A stretch of DNA of 52,623 nt from NCBI GenBank assembly GCA_045628865.1, contig JAZQQB010000004.1, positions 1 to 52,623 of the forward strand. The letters are read 5' to 3'. The translations under genes were made by a program, and so were the position numbers. This stretch comes from JAZQQB01 sp045628865 (GTDB taxonomy: Bacteria; Bacillota; Clostridia; Lachnospirales; Lachnospiraceae). Position 1 is the stretch's first letter; each line of letters begins with the position of its first letter. The notes below the pieces were generated by a model that saw only the letters and a list, made by a program, of their open reading frames with translations, searched no databases and was not told where the DNA came from. Below, one piece after another: positions 7,655 to 17,787 of the stretch.

Positions 7655-8614
7655 ATGGAACAGGATTTGATCAGTATTGTAGTTCCGATATACAAGGTTG
7701 AGAAATATTTAGAGAAATGTGTTGAAAGTATCTGTAATCAGACATACCGTAACCTGGAAATTATTCTGGTGGATGATGGTTCACCGGATCAGTGCGGAGC
7801 TATGTGTGAAGAATATGCATCAAAGGATGATAGAATCAAAGTTATCCATAAAAAAAATGGTGGTCTTTCAGATGCGAGAAATGCTGGAATTGATGTGGCG
7901 AAGGGAACTTACATCGGTTTTGTAGATAGCGACGATTATATTCATCCTAGTATGTTTGAGATATTATATAAAGCCGTGAAAGAGAATGATGCGGAGATTT
8001 CTGTTTGCAATTTTTTTAAGGTTGAGGACGGAGAATATGTCAATTATAAAGGAATAAGCAATGTAAATTCAGTAGTGTTTGATACTGAAAGAGAGTATGC
8101 ACAGTACGCTTTTGAAGAGAAAACAATGGATTTCTTTACCGTTGCATGGAACAAATTGTATAAGAGGGAACTTTTTGATGAAATCCGTTATCCTTTTGGA
8201 AAGATTCATGAGGATGAGTTTACGACTTATAAACTCTTCCATTTGTCAAAGAAGGCTGTATATGTAAAGGAAGACTTATATTTTTATGTACAACGAGCAG
8301 GCAGTATTATGGCCAATGGGTTCGATGAAAGGTCTTTCCATAAATTAGAGGCTTACGAGGAACGTTTGAACAGGTATGCAAAAGAAAAACGATACGAATG
8401 GTATGAAAGAGTATTGTTTATGTATCGTTTATATCTTGTTCAGTTTCATAAGCGAATTAAAAATGCTGGTGGCGATGTTGATAAATTGAAGGGTTATCAT
8501 CAAGTCTACAAAGAGCAGGTATTTAAAAATTGGCTGAAATTGCCAATAGGGTTTGTTAAAAAAATTGGATATTTGTATTTAGCTTTATTTCCAGAAAAAT
8601 ATTATGTAAGATAA
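7655..8614 (+). CDS. Family 2 glycosyltransferase
   Basis: About 319 residues with ISIVVPIYKVEKYL, LVDDGSPDQ, NGGLSDARN and DSDDYIHP, a close paralogue of the first glycosyltransferase in the locus. I chose the ATG at 7655, 5 bases after GGAGG (7645-7649). A TTG at 7643 lies inside the ribosome site and is unlikely. AWNKLYKRE and KIHEDEFTTYK in the C-terminal half match the paralogues at 15816 and 16822. Soluble and cytoplasmic, with unknown sugar specificity. Confidence 0.87.
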   Translation: MEQDLISIVVPIYKVEKYLEKCVESICNQTYRNLEIILVDDGSPDQCGAMCEEYASKDDRIKVIHKKNGGLSDARNAGIDVAKGTYIGFVDSDDYIHPSMFEILYKAVKENDAEISVCNFFKVEDGEYVNYKGISNVNSVVFDTEREYAQYAFEEKTMDFFTVAWNKLYKRELFDEIRYPFGKIHEDEFTTYKLFHLSKKAVYVKEDLYFYVQRAGSIMANGFDERSFHKLEAYEERLNRYAKEKRYEWYERVLFMYRLYLVQFHKRIKNAGGDVDKLKGYHQVYKEQVFKNWLKLPIGFVKKIGYLYLALFPEKYYVR

Positions 8615-8627
8615 GGGTGGTTAAGAG

Positions 8628-9635
8628 ATGAGTATAATGGAAAACGAGTTAATCAATGTAATCATACCAATATTTAATGCGGAGAATTTTATGGATCGAT
8701 GTATCCAGAGCATTGTGGAACAAACATATCAGAATATACATATTATTTTGGTAGAAGATTGTTCTAGCGATCATTCATTAGAGAAATGCTATGAATGGGA
8801 AAAAAAGGACAATAGGATTGAAGTTATTGCATTAGAGAAGAACGGGCGTGCGGGGAATGCCAGAAATGTGGGATTGGATCATATTGATTTAAATGAAGGT
8901 TATGTTGTGTTTATCGATTCTGATGACTACGTTCATCCGAATTATATTACTTACTTATATGAGTTACTTATAAGAACAGGAGCAGATTTTTCATGGGTTT
9001 CTGTCCATAATACTTTTGAGAAAGAAAAATTAGAATTTGCGGAGATTGATTTTAAAAAGGAATATCCCCAGGAAGAGATGTCGGGAGAGGAATTATTAAA
9101 GCGAGAAGATCTTCGAATCATGTATTGCATGGTATGGGGAAAACTATGGAAGGCAAGTTTGTGGAAAAATGTCAGATTCAAGACAGAGTATCATTTTTAT
9201 GAAGATGGTGCCACAACCTTCAAAGCGATTTACAATGCAAAAAAAGTGGTGTATTCAGATATTCCTTTGTACAATTATTATTATTCTCCTGATTCCAACA
9301 CAAGAAGTGATTTATCTGAAGTGAAATTGAGGGATGGTCTCCAAACGGAGATTGATAAGATTCAGTTTTATCAGAAAATGCACGAAAAGGAACTTGTGGA
9401 AATGGCATATGTTGCTTACTTAAGCACATTGTTGATTTTGATACAGAGTAGTAAGGGTATTTCCGAATTAGAGGAATTGAGAAAAGAAGCGAAGCAGTTG
9501 TACAAAAAGGATTATATGCGTGGTGTAAGAAACAAACAGATTTCGAAGGTACAACGTTGTAAGTATGTATTGTATCGCTTTTTCCCAGATGTTCAGAGGG
9601 TTTGGATTGCATTAAAACAAAGGAAATATAGATAG
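8628..9635 (+). CDS. Family 2 glycosyltransferase
   Basis: A 335-residue GT2 enzyme with VIIPIFNAENFM, VEDCSSDHS, an altered acceptor loop (NGRAGNARN) and DSDDYVHP. The C-terminal MVWGKLWKA and FYEDGATTFK segments keep the family layout. Only 13 bp separate it from the previous stop codon, so it is in the same transcript. Confidence 0.87.
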   Translation: MSIMENELINVIIPIFNAENFMDRCIQSIVEQTYQNIHIILVEDCSSDHSLEKCYEWEKKDNRIEVIALEKNGRAGNARNVGLDHIDLNEGYVVFIDSDDYVHPNYITYLYELLIRTGADFSWVSVHNTFEKEKLEFAEIDFKKEYPQEEMSGEELLKREDLRIMYCMVWGKLWKASLWKNVRFKTEYHFYEDGATTFKAIYNAKKVVYSDIPLYNYYYSPDSNTRSDLSEVKLRDGLQTEIDKIQFYQKMHEKELVEMAYVAYLSTLLILIQSSKGISELEELRKEAKQLYKKDYMRGVRNKQISKVQRCKYVLYRFFPDVQRVWIALKQRKYR

Positions 9636-9652
9636 TTAAAGGAAATGCAATT

Positions 9653-10747
9653 ATGGAAAAAAAATTAGTTTCAATTGTTATCCCAATGTACAATGCGGAG
9701 GACTATATTGGTAAAACAATAGAGTCATTATTGATTCAGGATTATGAGAATATTGAGATATTAGTTGTAGATGATGGTTCAAAAGATCATTCCTTGGAAA
9801 ATGCAAAGAAATACGAGCAAATTGACTCAAGAGTGAAAGTTTATCATAAAGAAAACGGTGGTGTTTCAGAAACGAGAAACTATGGAATACAGTGTTCTAA
9901 AGGTTTCTACATTATGTTTTTGGACAGTGATGACTATATGGAAAAAAATGCAATTTCCTATATGGTTTCTAGATGCGAAGCAGAAGACGCGGATTCTGTT
10001 GTTGCATCCAGATATGAGGATTATGTCGATGAAGGAAGAGTAGATACCTATTGTATCAAGGATGCAGTTTATGAAATTAAATCTGAAAAAGATAGATTAG
10101 TTTTTTTAGCAAAACATTATCTTCAGAATGATATTTTTTGTGAAGTATGGAATAGATTATACAAAAGTGATATCGTTAAGAATAATCAGATTATTTTTTC
10201 GAAAGATTTAAAAGTTGGAGAAGACAAACTATTTAATCTGATTTATTTATTGTATGTAAATAAGATTGTTGCTAGTAGTGAAAAACTATATCATTATCGC
10301 ATCTATAGTAACTCTACAATGGGTGATGATAGAAATTCCTTTCATAAGCATGGAAAACATTATTTTAAAATGTGTGAGGAATTTTATTCTTATTTAAAGA
10401 GTCATTTTTCAAATGGGTATGTATATGGCAAGGTTCATTTGTTGCTTTCAGGAATGATGCATCAGGTTTATTATCAGCTAGATGATAATCACTTTTTTGA
10501 ATATGCAAAGAAGAACAGAGGAGAATCAGGTGAAACAAATTTTATTAATTGGTATAATAAATTATCATGGAATGATAGAATAGAGATTCTTCGATTATAT
10601 AACCTTGACCATTCGGGAAAAGAGAAGATGGGATATGATATTGCAAAAGAATCGTATCTTTCGGGGAAACTAAATAATAAGATCAGTTACATGTTTGGTT
10701 TGTATTATTTTAAAGTATGGAAAAAACTGAACGAAAAAAGATATTAA
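9653..10747 (+). CDS. Family 2 glycosyltransferase
   Basis: A 364-residue GT2 enzyme: SIVIPMYNAEDYI, VVDDGSKDHS, NGGVSETRN and DSDDYMEK. It is longer than its neighbours because of an extended C-terminus (about 70 residues, many Tyr and Lys) without recognisable domain. It starts 17 bp after the previous gene, with AAAGGA as ribosome site. Confidence 0.87.
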   Translation: MEKKLVSIVIPMYNAEDYIGKTIESLLIQDYENIEILVVDDGSKDHSLENAKKYEQIDSRVKVYHKENGGVSETRNYGIQCSKGFYIMFLDSDDYMEKNAISYMVSRCEAEDADSVVASRYEDYVDEGRVDTYCIKDAVYEIKSEKDRLVFLAKHYLQNDIFCEVWNRLYKSDIVKNNQIIFSKDLKVGEDKLFNLIYLLYVNKIVASSEKLYHYRIYSNSTMGDDRNSFHKHGKHYFKMCEEFYSYLKSHFSNGYVYGKVHLLLSGMMHQVYYQLDDNHFFEYAKKNRGESGETNFINWYNKLSWNDRIEILRLYNLDHSGKEKMGYDIAKESYLSGKLNNKISYMFGLYYFKVWKKLNEKRY

Positions 10748-10761
10748 GCGGTAAAGACAAG

Positions 10762-11868
10762 ATGAAAAAAGCGTTAATAAGAGCATTTGTTTCAAAAAAT
10801 TTAGGGGATGATCTTTTCATATACATTCTGTGTAAGAGATATCCTAACACACATTTTTATATCACAGGACCAGAAAAAAACAGGTATATTGAGGATATTG
10901 CTGAGAATTTAACTTTTATATCTGTGGATTCTGTATTTGGTAAGATATGTAATAAGATTTACAAGATTAAATTAAAGTTTCAAAAGATTTTCATGCTTAG
11001 GGAAGAAGCTGTTTTAAATTTTCTTAGTTTCTTTTTTAAGAATAATATATTGATATCAGGATCATTTTTCATTGAAAGTCCTTATTGGGATCAGGTGGTA
11101 AGAGATCGTGACTGGTATAAAAGAAAGCCTTTCATCATTGGATGTAATTTTGGACCTTATATAAATGAATCCTATAAAGAGTTGTATAAGGTATTATTGA
11201 AAGATGCAAAACAGGTTTGCTTTAGGGACAAAGTATCTTATGATATGTTTCCAGATTTATCAAATGTTTCTTATGCGCCTGATATTGTGTTTAATTTACA
11301 GGAACAAGGTGCTTCTTCTAAGGTTGAGGACGAGTACTATATTATTTCTGTGATTGATGTGAAAAAGGATGATGATAAGAAATTATCACAGGTAGAACAG
11401 AAGTATGAGGAAATATTGTGTACGATTTCCAAGAATCTGTTAGCGAAAGGGAAGCGCATAGTATTTATGTCTTTCTGTAGTAGACAGGGTGATGACGCAG
11501 TGATTGATAGGATTATGAAGCAATTAGATAGCAATCAGGTGGAAACTTTTTATTATGAAAAAGAAGGAATTTATAAATCACTAGAATTGTTTCAGAATTG
11601 TCAAGGCGTTGTAGCATCTAGATATCATGGAATTATTCTTGGTATGTTATATCGAAAGGATATTTTGCCAATTTCTTATAGTGACAAGACCATCAATGTA
11701 TTAGCGGATTTGAACTATGAGGGCCAGATCATAGATCTTCTTCGATTGTCGGAGATTGATATGAGTAATATGGATTTACTTTTTGGACGCTTGGAAGATG
11801 AAAAGCTTCAGGAAGTGATACAAAATGCAAAGAAACATTTTGAAATGTTAGATAAAGTGTTGCACTAG
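10762..11868 (+). CDS. Polysaccharide pyruvyl transferase family protein
   Basis: About 368 residues. Recognisable PF04230 features are the early LGDDLF segment, FIIGCNFGPY, CFRDKVSYDMF and, near the C-terminus, SRYHGIILGMLY. The family adds ketal pyruvate to sugars or acts as a glycosyltransferase-like enzyme in exopolysaccharide loci. I prefer the ATG at 10762: an in-frame codon at 10717 would overlap the preceding gene by about 30 bp. The ribosome site is weak, so translational coupling to the upstream gene is possible. Confidence 0.8.
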   Translation: MKKALIRAFVSKNLGDDLFIYILCKRYPNTHFYITGPEKNRYIEDIAENLTFISVDSVFGKICNKIYKIKLKFQKIFMLREEAVLNFLSFFFKNNILISGSFFIESPYWDQVVRDRDWYKRKPFIIGCNFGPYINESYKELYKVLLKDAKQVCFRDKVSYDMFPDLSNVSYAPDIVFNLQEQGASSKVEDEYYIISVIDVKKDDDKKLSQVEQKYEEILCTISKNLLAKGKRIVFMSFCSRQGDDAVIDRIMKQLDSNQVETFYYEKEGIYKSLELFQNCQGVVASRYHGIILGMLYRKDILPISYSDKTINVLADLNYEGQIIDLLRLSEIDMSNMDLLFGRLEDEKLQEVIQNAKKHFEMLDKVLH

Positions 11869-11906
11869 TGACTTGAATAAACCATCACTTAGTAAAGGGG
11901 ACAATT

Positions 11907-13037
11907 ATGAAAGTTGGAATTATGTCTATGCAGAGAGTACCAAATAACGGGTCTTTTTTGCAGTCGTATAGCCTAAAGAAAAATATTGAAAACATGGGAC
12001 ATGAGGTTGTTTTTGTGGATTATAAACCAGGTCCTGTATTGATTGAAAGCGAAAAGGTTCAGGAATCCAAGCTTTTTCAGTATGTTGAAAAGGCAAAGAA
12101 GCATTTTTGCTATCCACGAAAAAACAATGAAACATGGAATCATGATTGTCATGAATTTGTTTTGTGGGAAAAAGAGTATCGTGAAAAAATGATGCCACTT
12201 TTAAAATTATCAGAGAAACCAGAATACCAGACAAGTGTGGATCTGCTTGTGATTGGTAGTGACGAGGTGTTTAACTGTTTGCAGCCTAATCCGGAAGTTG
12301 GATTCTCGAAACAGTTATTTGGTGGAGAGAATAATGCCAAAAATGTAATCTCTTATGCTGCTTCTTTTGGTAACACCAGTTTATCGGGTTTGAAACAGTA
12401 TGGTATTGATCAGGAAGTTGCTGGATTGTTAAAGGATATGGATGCGATTTCTGTTAGAGATAAGAATTCTGTTAATATGGTTCAGAAATTAACAGAAAAA
12501 ACACCAGAATATCATGTGGATCCAGTATTCTTGTATGACTATGAACAAGAGGTTCCAAATACTGTTCCAGAATCAAATTATATAGTGGTTTATGCGTATA
12601 GTAAGAGAATTAGTCAGAAGGAAGCAAAGGCAATCCTTAAGTTTGCCAAGAAACATCAGAAGAAGATTATTTGTTTGGCAGGTGCACAGGAATATTTTGG
12701 TGGATTTATTAAGACAAATCCGTTCGAAACATTGGCATATGTAAAAAATGCAGATTATGTGATCACAGATACATTCCATGGTACTGTTTTCTCAATTAAG
12801 TATAATAAGAAATTTGCCTCACTTGTTAGAACCGGTGAAGGTAAAGCTTATGGAAACAGCAATAAGATGGAAGATTTGCTTGGAAGATTTCATTTAGAAA
12901 ATCATATTATTCATGATATGAATAAATTAGATTCTATTCTTACCATGGATCAGAATTTTGAGCAGGTAAATGATCTGATTAATAAAGAGAAAAAACATAG
13001 TTTAGCATATTTATCAGATTATTTAAAACAAAAGTAA
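11907..13037 (+). CDS. Polysaccharide pyruvyl transferase family protein
   Basis: A 376-residue PF04230-type protein. It begins VGIMSMQRVPNNGSFLQSY, an N-terminal pattern typical of this family, and has VISYAASFGN, ISVRDKNSV, YHVDPVFL and the C-terminal DTFHGTVFS motif. A ribosome site (AAAGGGGA) precedes the ATG. It follows another member of the same family and precedes the flippase, so a pyruvylated or otherwise acidic glycan is likely. Confidence 0.82.
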   Translation: MKVGIMSMQRVPNNGSFLQSYSLKKNIENMGHEVVFVDYKPGPVLIESEKVQESKLFQYVEKAKKHFCYPRKNNETWNHDCHEFVLWEKEYREKMMPLLKLSEKPEYQTSVDLLVIGSDEVFNCLQPNPEVGFSKQLFGGENNAKNVISYAASFGNTSLSGLKQYGIDQEVAGLLKDMDAISVRDKNSVNMVQKLTEKTPEYHVDPVFLYDYEQEVPNTVPESNYIVVYAYSKRISQKEAKAILKFAKKHQKKIICLAGAQEYFGGFIKTNPFETLAYVKNADYVITDTFHGTVFSIKYNKKFASLVRTGEGKAYGNSNKMEDLLGRFHLENHIIHDMNKLDSILTMDQNFEQVNDLINKEKKHSLAYLSDYLKQK

Positions 13038-13056
13038 AGAAAAGAAGGAATTAGTA

Positions 13057-14598
13057 ATGGATAATAAAAAAAGAATAGCAATCAATATGGTTTCACAGAT
13101 GGTTGTATTTGCAGTAAACTTGATTGTGAATTTTGCATTAACCCCTTATGTCACAGAGCATGTGGGTAAGGATGTATATGGATTTGTAAATCTGGCCTTT
13201 CAGTTTACAGGATATGTAACTTTGGTTACCACAGCATTAAATGCAATGGCTGGACGATTTATTACAATTGCTTATGCAAAACAGGATTATCAAAAGGCAA
13301 ATATGTATTTTTCATCTGTTATGGCAGGCAACTTTATTGTATCAGCAATATTATTGATTCCATCCTTTACGATGATTTTTTTCTTGGATCATATTTTGAA
13401 ACTTCCAGTTGCACATGTGAACGATATTAAATTATTGTGGTTATTCATTTTTGCAAACTTTTTGGTTTCATTATTCATGAACGGATACAGTGTATCAACC
13501 TACACTGCTAACAGATTGGATCTATCTGCAAAAAGAAATTTGGAAAATAAACTCTTATATGCAGCAGTTATTTTTTGTAGTTTCTTTTTCTTTGAAGCAA
13601 AGGTTTGGTACATAGGTTTTGCCAACTTTATTTGTGGTTTTTATTTGATCATTTATAATGTGAAATATACCAAGAAATTAACACCAGAATTACATTTTAC
13701 AAAGGCAGCAGTTAAGGTTTCAGCAGCGCTGGAACTTATTAAAGTAGGTATTTGGAATACCGTACAGCAGTTGGCAAGTATATTGATCAATGGATGCGAT
13801 ATGTTGATCACCAACCTATACATAGATGCAGCATCCATGACTATGATGGGGTTTGCTAAAACAATGCCAACACATTTGATGTCCATTATTGGTATTGTAT
13901 GTAGTTCATTTGGACCACAGATGACAATTCTTTATGGTAAAGGTGAAAAAGAAGAGTTTGTGAGATATACAAAGAGTGCCATTAAAGTGTGTGGCTTTAT
14001 ATGTTCTATTCCAATTTTGGGATTTGTTGTTTTTGGATACAATTTCTTTGGATTATGGCTGCATTCATTGGATTCTAAAGATATTATGATGGTACAGATC
14101 CTCTCAGTAATGATTCTTGCCCAGACCATATTTGACGTTTATATTTATCCATTGTATACAGTAAATCAGATTACTTGTAAACTACGAATTCCAGTATTTG
14201 TATCATTAGGAATTGGTGTTGCCAATATTATTGGATCCATTGCATTGTGCGAATTAACAGACCTTGGTGTTTATGCAATTCAGATTGTAAGTAGTGTGTT
14301 ATTAACTGCGAGAGTATTCTTCTTTGCACCAATTTATGCGGCGTATGTATTAGAAGAAAAGTGGTATACATTCTATGGACCATTGTTTCGTGGAACATTA
14401 TCCTCAGCAATTGTTGTAGTTGTATTTGTTGGAATTGAGCGCTTAGTTTCTATTCATTCATGGTTAGAATTGATCATCGTTGCTATTCCGTGTGGTATTA
14501 TCGGTTATATTATCAATTACCTGATTGTATTGGATAAGAAAGAACGTACTATGGTAAAAGAATTGATTCAGAAGAAACTAAAGAGAAAAAATGTATAG
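13057..14598 (+). CDS. Polysaccharide flippase (Wzx/MATE-like)
   Basis: A 513-residue integral membrane protein with about 12-14 predicted helices spread over the whole length, beginning NMVSQMVVFAVNLIVNFALTPYVTEHVG, a start typical of Wzx/RfbX (PF01943) flippases. It would move lipid-linked repeat units across the membrane for polymerisation outside. It starts 19 bp after the previous gene with AAGAAGGA as ribosome site. No Wzy polymerase was recognised in the window. Confidence 0.85.
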   Translation: MDNKKRIAINMVSQMVVFAVNLIVNFALTPYVTEHVGKDVYGFVNLAFQFTGYVTLVTTALNAMAGRFITIAYAKQDYQKANMYFSSVMAGNFIVSAILLIPSFTMIFFLDHILKLPVAHVNDIKLLWLFIFANFLVSLFMNGYSVSTYTANRLDLSAKRNLENKLLYAAVIFCSFFFFEAKVWYIGFANFICGFYLIIYNVKYTKKLTPELHFTKAAVKVSAALELIKVGIWNTVQQLASILINGCDMLITNLYIDAASMTMMGFAKTMPTHLMSIIGIVCSSFGPQMTILYGKGEKEEFVRYTKSAIKVCGFICSIPILGFVVFGYNFFGLWLHSLDSKDIMMVQILSVMILAQTIFDVYIYPLYTVNQITCKLRIPVFVSLGIGVANIIGSIALCELTDLGVYAIQIVSSVLLTARVFFFAPIYAAYVLEEKWYTFYGPLFRGTLSSAIVVVVFVGIERLVSIHSWLELIIVAIPCGIIGYIINYLIVLDKKERTMVKELIQKKLKRKNV

Positions 14599-14636
14599 AG
14601 ATATGTGGATATTGTATGTAGAAAGATGAGTGTATC

Positions 14637-15797
14637 GTGGATAGAATATGTGATTTGAAGAAATGCGCTGGCTGTTATGCCTGTGCGAATATATGTCCGA
14701 AAAAATGTATTACAATGGTTTATGATGAACATGGCATTTTATTGCCTTCTATTGATCATGACAAGTGTGTTGATTGTAAAGCCTGTCAGAATGTTTGTCC
14801 TGTGAATCATCCTGTTGAGAAACGTAAGGCAAAGAAAGCGTATGCTGCTTGGCATTTGGATGAAAACACAAGAAAAAGAAGTGCTTCTGGTGGAGCCGCT
14901 ATGGCATTCTATGAAACGATGGTAGAAAAAAGTGGCGTTTGTTTTGGTACTAGATTTGATAAGAATCTTGACTTAATGATTCAGACAGCAACAACCTTAG
15001 ACGAGGTACATGAGTTTAAAGGATCAAAATATGTTCAGGCAATGGTTGGGAATAGTTATTCTGAAACGAAAGCATTTTTGGACCAGGGAAAAGAAGTGTT
15101 ATATGTGGGACCCCCTTGTCAGATTGCAGGTTTAAATAATTATTTAAGGAAAGACTATTCGAATTTAGTCACAGTTGATCTTATTTGCCATGGAGTACCG
15201 TCAATCAAATATTTAAAAGATCATGTAAATGATATTCAAAAAAATCTTGAAAAGCAGGTTGATAATGTTACTTTTCGTGGCGCATATAGTTTTGAATTAG
15301 CATTGTTCCATGAAGGAGAATTGTTATACCGAAAGGATCGTTTCTTGGATAGTTATTTCACAGGTTTCTTAAATGGTTTGTTTTATAGAGAAAACTGTTA
15401 CTCATGTCCATATGCTTGTGATGAAAGAGTCAGTGATCTAACGATTGGTGATTTCTGGGGACTGGGTACAGAGTCTCCTTGTGAATATACAATAGGAAAT
15501 GGAGTATCAGTGATTATTCCAAATACAGAGAAAGGTCAAGCGTTTTTGATGGAAGCATCAAAACGACTGTTTGTTGATGAAAGACCTGTATTAGAAGCGA
15601 TTCATGGTAATGCACAGCTGATGCATCCAAGTGAGCGGAATGCGAACAATGAGCGTTTTATGAAGCTGTATAAAGAAAATGGATTTCATGATGCAGCCTG
15701 GGAATGTACCAAAGAGGATATTGAGGCGTATAAGAAAAGCACAAAGCATAATTTTTTAAAGCGATGTGTTAGAAAAACAAAGAGAGTATTGAAGTAA
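14637..15797 (+). CDS. FrhB-like iron-sulfur protein (F420 hydrogenase beta subunit family)
   Basis: 386 residues starting at GTG. Two 4Fe-4S ferredoxin motifs lie in the first 60 residues (C-x2-C-x2-C-x3-CP, twice), followed by PF04422/PF04432-type domains (HLDENTRKRSASGGAA, VGPPCQIAGL, VDLICHGVPS, YRENCYSCPYA). These proteins recur in Gram-positive exopolysaccharide loci next to pyruvyl transferase-like genes. Their reaction there is unclear; the fold suggests flavin and iron-sulfur electron transfer for modifying a sugar. The ribosome site is poor. Confidence 0.82.
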   Translation: MDRICDLKKCAGCYACANICPKKCITMVYDEHGILLPSIDHDKCVDCKACQNVCPVNHPVEKRKAKKAYAAWHLDENTRKRSASGGAAMAFYETMVEKSGVCFGTRFDKNLDLMIQTATTLDEVHEFKGSKYVQAMVGNSYSETKAFLDQGKEVLYVGPPCQIAGLNNYLRKDYSNLVTVDLICHGVPSIKYLKDHVNDIQKNLEKQVDNVTFRGAYSFELALFHEGELLYRKDRFLDSYFTGFLNGLFYRENCYSCPYACDERVSDLTIGDFWGLGTESPCEYTIGNGVSVIIPNTEKGQAFLMEASKRLFVDERPVLEAIHGNAQLMHPSERNANNERFMKLYKENGFHDAAWECTKEDIEAYKKSTKHNFLKRCVRKTKRVLK

Positions 15798-15815
15798 ATG
15801 TAGTGAGGAAGTTTT

Positions 15816-16790
15816 ATGGTGAAGGGATTAATAAGTGTAATTGTACCCGTATACGGGGCGGAGAAGTATCTTTCCAAATGTCTGGACTCCATTATCCATC
15901 AGACTTATCAGGAGTTAGAGATAATCCTTGTAGAAGATGGTAGTCCAGACCGTTCCGGCGAAATATGTGATGCTTATGCAGCAAAGGATGGAAGAATCAA
16001 AGCAATCCATCAAGAGAATGGGGGCGCTGCGGTAGCAAGAAATGCCGGATTGGATATTGCAACAGGAGAGTATATTGGATTTATTGATCCAGATGATTAC
16101 ATTTCTCCTTTCTTTTATGAAGAATTGTATAGGGCATTACAGGAACAGGATGCAAGTATTGCAATATGTGATTACCAGACATTTGCAGAGAATACAGAAC
16201 CTGAATTGCAGAAAGAGGCAGCAGATCAGACAACTTATGAAATGCTCTGTACAGATCAGGAGAAGATTCGTTATTCCTTTTTAGAAAAGTATGTGCACTC
16301 CATTCTTTTGTGGAATAAGCTTTACAAAAGAGAGATATGGAATAAGCTGCGTATGCCGGAGATTAGAGCATATGAAGATGAGGCAGTGTTATATAAGATC
16401 TTATATGAAGCAGAGAAAATGGTATATCTTCATAAAGAATTATATTTTTATATGATACGTGAAAAGGGCAGTATTACCACATCAGACTTTTCTGAGAGAC
16501 GTTTGGTTCGTTTAGATGTTCTGCAGGAAAGAATGGAATATTATATTGCAAAAGAGAAATGGAATTATTTTTTAGAATCCTTATTTGTATATAAAGCGGA
16601 TTTGTTAAAAGTGACAGACTTGATCCAACAATCATCCGGTTACTCTATGAATCTGTTACATAAATATAAAAAGAAATATAATCAGCTTTGTTTTACAAAG
16701 TTATGGAAGTGTGATACATCATTAAAAAATAAAGTGACCTATATTTGGTATGCATTGTTTCCAAAGTGGTATAAAAACCATTTAAGATAA
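15816..16790 (+). CDS. Family 2 glycosyltransferase
   Basis: A 324-residue GT2 enzyme with ISVIVPVYGAEKYL, LVEDGSPD, NGGAAVARN and the metal motif in the form DPDDYIS rather than DSDD. ILLWNKLYKRE and AYEDEAVLYK correspond to the C-terminal motifs of the paralogues. Pro in the metal motif suggests divergence, but both flanking Asp residues are retained, so activity is plausible. Confidence 0.86.
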   Translation: MVKGLISVIVPVYGAEKYLSKCLDSIIHQTYQELEIILVEDGSPDRSGEICDAYAAKDGRIKAIHQENGGAAVARNAGLDIATGEYIGFIDPDDYISPFFYEELYRALQEQDASIAICDYQTFAENTEPELQKEAADQTTYEMLCTDQEKIRYSFLEKYVHSILLWNKLYKREIWNKLRMPEIRAYEDEAVLYKILYEAEKMVYLHKELYFYMIREKGSITTSDFSERRLVRLDVLQERMEYYIAKEKWNYFLESLFVYKADLLKVTDLIQQSSGYSMNLLHKYKKKYNQLCFTKLWKCDTSLKNKVTYIWYALFPKWYKNHLR

Positions 16791-16821
16791 AAATCATTAT
16801 TACGCTATGAGGGGGATTAAT

Positions 16822-17772
16822 ATGGGTAATAAGGGGGAAGTTGTATCAGTAATTGTTCCAGTTTACAATGTAGAGGCGTATGTATCAAAGTGTCTGCAAT
16901 CCATTGTTCAGCAAACATATGATAATTTGGAAATTATCATAATCGATGATGGATCAAACGATGGTAGCGACCAGATTTGTGAGCAGTTTGCCAAAAAAGA
17001 TGATCGGATACAAGTGATTCATCAGGAAAATAGAGGATTATCTGCTGCAAGAAATCTAGGCTTGGATCGATGTAATGGAGAATATATTCTATTTGTGGAT
17101 TCAGATGATTATCTGGATTCATCTATGATTGAAAAGCTGATGCTGTTGATTAGCAAGTATCAGGTTTTGATTGCTACTTGTGATTTCCAAAGGGTTTATT
17201 CTGATCAAGAGATAAAGACGCATGTTCAGGATACGTTTGAAGGCGTATATGATGTTCAGAAGTCTGTGGGTGAAATCCTGGGAGAACGTATCGTTTTGTA
17301 TACAGTTGTGTGGAATAAATTATTTCATAGAAGTTGTTTTGAAAACCTTCGATTTCCAGAGGGTAGAATTTATGAGGATGAATTTATCACCTATAAATTG
17401 ATCCATCAGGCAGAAAGAGTTGCCATCACCAATGAAAGATTATATTTTTATCTGCAAAGATCAGGCAGTATTGTCAATACCAAGATAATGGATAGAAAAA
17501 AGGACTTTTTTGAGGCATACCAGGAAAGAATCGATTTCTATAGAAAAAGGCAAATGTTTGATTATTACTACAAGATGTTATGCTTATATCGGTATTGGTT
17601 GATCGATACAAAGGAAAAGAAAGAAGTTAGTAAGAATTTAAGTAGTAAGATTAGAGAGTATTACAGAAAAGAAGTGATGGGTAATATTTTAAAATGTTCT
17701 GTCAGTTTTTCTGAGAAAATGGGACATGTTTTGTATGCATTATGTCCGCAACTATATATGTATGTAAAGTGA
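16822..17772 (+). CDS. Family 2 glycosyltransferase
   Basis: A GT2 enzyme of about 316 residues with VSVIVPVYNVEAYV, IIDDGSNDGS, NRGLSAARN and DSDDYLDS. I chose the ATG at 16822 because GGGGG (16811-16815) sits 6 bases before it; the upstream ATG at 16807 would overlap the ribosome site. VWNKLFHRS and IYEDEFITYK place it with the paralogues at 7655 and 17788. Confidence 0.87.
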   Translation: MGNKGEVVSVIVPVYNVEAYVSKCLQSIVQQTYDNLEIIIIDDGSNDGSDQICEQFAKKDDRIQVIHQENRGLSAARNLGLDRCNGEYILFVDSDDYLDSSMIEKLMLLISKYQVLIATCDFQRVYSDQEIKTHVQDTFEGVYDVQKSVGEILGERIVLYTVVWNKLFHRSCFENLRFPEGRIYEDEFITYKLIHQAERVAITNERLYFYLQRSGSIVNTKIMDRKKDFFEAYQERIDFYRKRQMFDYYYKMLCLYRYWLIDTKEKKEVSKNLSSKIREYYRKEVMGNILKCSVSFSEKMGHVLYALCPQLYMYVK

Positions 17773-17787
17773 TATTGGAGTGGTTAG